Below, in pieces: positions 5,984 to 7,009 of a stretch of 7,009 bases of DNA (position 1 is its first letter; each line of letters starts with the position of its first letter). A model generated the notes under the pieces. The model was not told the DNA's origin and searched no databases. It saw only the letters and a program-made list of their open reading frames with translations. A program made the translations under genes and the position numbers. The DNA is from an uncultured Bacteroidales bacterium (lineage in GTDB: Bacteria > Bacteroidota > Bacteroidia > Bacteroidales > Bacteroidaceae): positions 1 through 7,009 of the forward strand of contig CADCOX010000151.1 of the NCBI GenBank assembly GCA_902803195.1. The letters run 5' to 3'.

Positions 5984-7009
5984 TCAATATTTCAACTTTT
6001 CAACTTTCACTACCCCTCCTTTAGCTTTCGTGGCATAGTTGAATACAGCGAAGCGAGTGCCCATGAAAACACGGCGATAGTCAAAGCGCATCTTGAACTC
6101 AGAACCTATCGGTTTCCACGTGCGTCCATCGAGGCTATATTGAAACGTGGCAATATCGCGTCCTGGACGGAAGTCACCATGGATGCTGAGCCAGACGCGG
6201 CGACGTCCTGTGATGTCCAGACGCGCCTTCTCCGTGACGCGGTTGGCCGTCACTTGCTTTCGGTTGTTCATCTCCATGCTTTCCTCAGTCATCGTGAGGA
6301 ACGTCTTGCGGCCCTCGCGTCGTATGGTCAACACGCCCGAGTCGCCATTGAAAGCTGCGAAACCGGCACAGTCGCCATCGCGCATCTTGCGAATATCGAG
6401 GCAAACCGTGTCAGCACATTCAGGGCCAAACATACGCCACGTCAGTGTGTTGCGAGCCATCGGCAGGTTCTCAGCCAGATGATTTGTACGCAACTCAAGC
6501 ACCTGCTTGCGGGCATCGTAGCTGAAGGCCGTCGAGTCGGGATTGTGGTTCCATTGGCGGTCTTTCGTTACCACGGCGACCTCGGCGCAGGGCGTCACGT
6601 GTCCAGACTCATCGCCAATCATGGGCCAACCGTCCACCCAACGAACAGGACTCAACGTGAGGATGCGGCCAACGCCACCGCGGTCTTGGAAGATGACGCC
6701 GTGCCACCGCCCGTCAGCACCATCGACGATAGTGCCTTGTCCCACAAAGGGGAAACCACCGAATGCACTCTTCAGGATGACACGCTTCTCCCACTCGCCA
6801 TCGAGACTGCGGCTACGATAGGCCAACTGCTGGCGGCCCGTGCGTGGCCAAGAGATCATCAGCAGGTAGTAATAGCCGTCGTGCTTGATGACACGGCTAC
6901 CCTCAAGCAAACCGTTTTCCTCAGCATCACGCACCTCCAGATGGCGACGGAAGCCATCTGTTTTCTCTGCTTTGACGTCAGCCGTCAACTCTGTTATGTC
7001 TACGCTGCC
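5984..7009 (-). CDS. GH43 glycoside hydrolase with C-terminal beta-sandwich, C-terminal part (5' end outside window)
   Basis: The frame is open to the right edge, so the start is missing; 341 codons are present. The TTG at 6988 is simply an internal Leu codon. GH43 enzymes are inverting exo-hydrolases, mostly beta-xylosidases and alpha-L-arabinofuranosidases. The first ~140 visible residues are the second half of the five-bladed propeller. LLEGSRVIKHDGYYYLLMI at 34-52 carries the typical GH43 general acid, Glu36 (codon 6904-6902); the catalytic base and the pKa-modulating Asp would lie in the missing part or cannot be placed. FVGQGTIVDGADGRWHGVIF continues the propeller. From about residue 150 a concanavalin-like domain (GH43_C2 type) follows, opening with QWNHNPD and containing ARNTLTWRMFGPE. 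In many GH43 enzymes this domain completes the active site. The combination suggests an arabinofuranosidase/xylosidase subfamily such as GH43_12, but the subfamily is uncertain. Stop TGA is at 5986-5984. It is the most upstream gene visible in the apparent operon. Confidence 0.87.
   Translation of the reverse strand, partial: GSVDITELTADVKAEKTDGFRRHLEVRDAEENGLLEGSRVIKHDGYYYLLMISWPRTGRQQLAYRSRSLDGEWEKRVILKSAFGGFPFVGQGTIVDGADGRWHGVIFQDRGGVGRILTLSPVRWVDGWPMIGDESGHVTPCAEVAVVTKDRQWNHNPDSTAFSYDARKQVLELRTNHLAENLPMARNTLTWRMFGPECADTVCLDIRKMRDGDCAGFAAFNGDSGVLTIRREGRKTFLTMTEESMEMNNRKQVTANRVTEKARLDITGRRRVWLSIHGDFRPGRDIATFQYSLDGRTWKPIGSEFKMRFDYRRVFMGTRFAVFNYATKAKGGVVKVEKLKY

Noticed and set aside
5452..6024. 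Plus-strand open frame crossing the GH95 start, the gap and the GH43 end
   Set aside because: It spans two real minus-strand gene ends and the noncoding gap, and its product changes character across these boundaries, as expected of a chance frame.
1..7009. Insertion sequence, phage, toxin-antitoxin or defence system
   Set aside because: No transposase, integrase, nuclease or paired small genes are visible on either strand, and no terminal inverted repeats with target duplications were seen.

Overview
The window looks like part of a polysaccharide utilisation locus (PUL) from a Bacteroidales bacterium, most likely Prevotellaceae-like. The evidence is a run of co-oriented, signal-peptide-bearing glycoside hydrolases of families typical of gut or rumen Bacteroidota, A-rich translation starts without clear Shine-Dalgarno sites, and a C-terminal tail on one enzyme that resembles Bacteroidota sorting domains. 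No rRNA, housekeeping gene or mobile element is present to fix the taxon, so the family-level call is an inference.

All four genes lie on the minus strand, so transcription runs from high to low coordinates. In transcription order they are: (1) the C-terminal part of a GH43 enzyme (7009-5984, start outside the window); (2) a 106-bp gap with stem-loops and an AT-rich microrepeat-like tract; (3) a complete GH95 enzyme (5877-3451); (4) a 145-bp gap filled largely by a CG-anchored hexamer repeat with a 39-bp tandem superunit; (5) a complete, large, modular GH98 enzyme (3305-156); (6) a 28-bp gap; (7) the first 42 codons of a second GH43-like enzyme (127-1, end outside the window). Nothing supports a gene on the plus strand.

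Together the set suggests breakdown of a heavily decorated plant glycan. GH43 enzymes remove arabinofuranosyl or xylosyl groups, GH95 removes terminal alpha-L-fucose or alpha-L-galactose, and GH98 cuts the backbone. From memory, Bacteroides ovatus has a large xylan PUL that pairs a GH98 endo-xylanase with a GH95 alpha-L-galactosidase and several GH43s, used on complex cereal glucuronoarabinoxylan. The GH95 here has Thr (residue 395) where the Bifidobacterium fucosidase has His, which fits the L-galactosidase reading. The rival reading, host blood-group glycan degradation by GH95 fucosidase plus GH98 endo-galactosidase, is less consistent with the flanking GH43 genes. SusC/SusD transporters and a regulator are not in the window.

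I found no unknown defence or mobile system. The least explained item is the hexamer repeat between GH95 and GH98. It stays open in the GH98 reading frame and can lead gene callers to place the GH98 start 65 codons too early.
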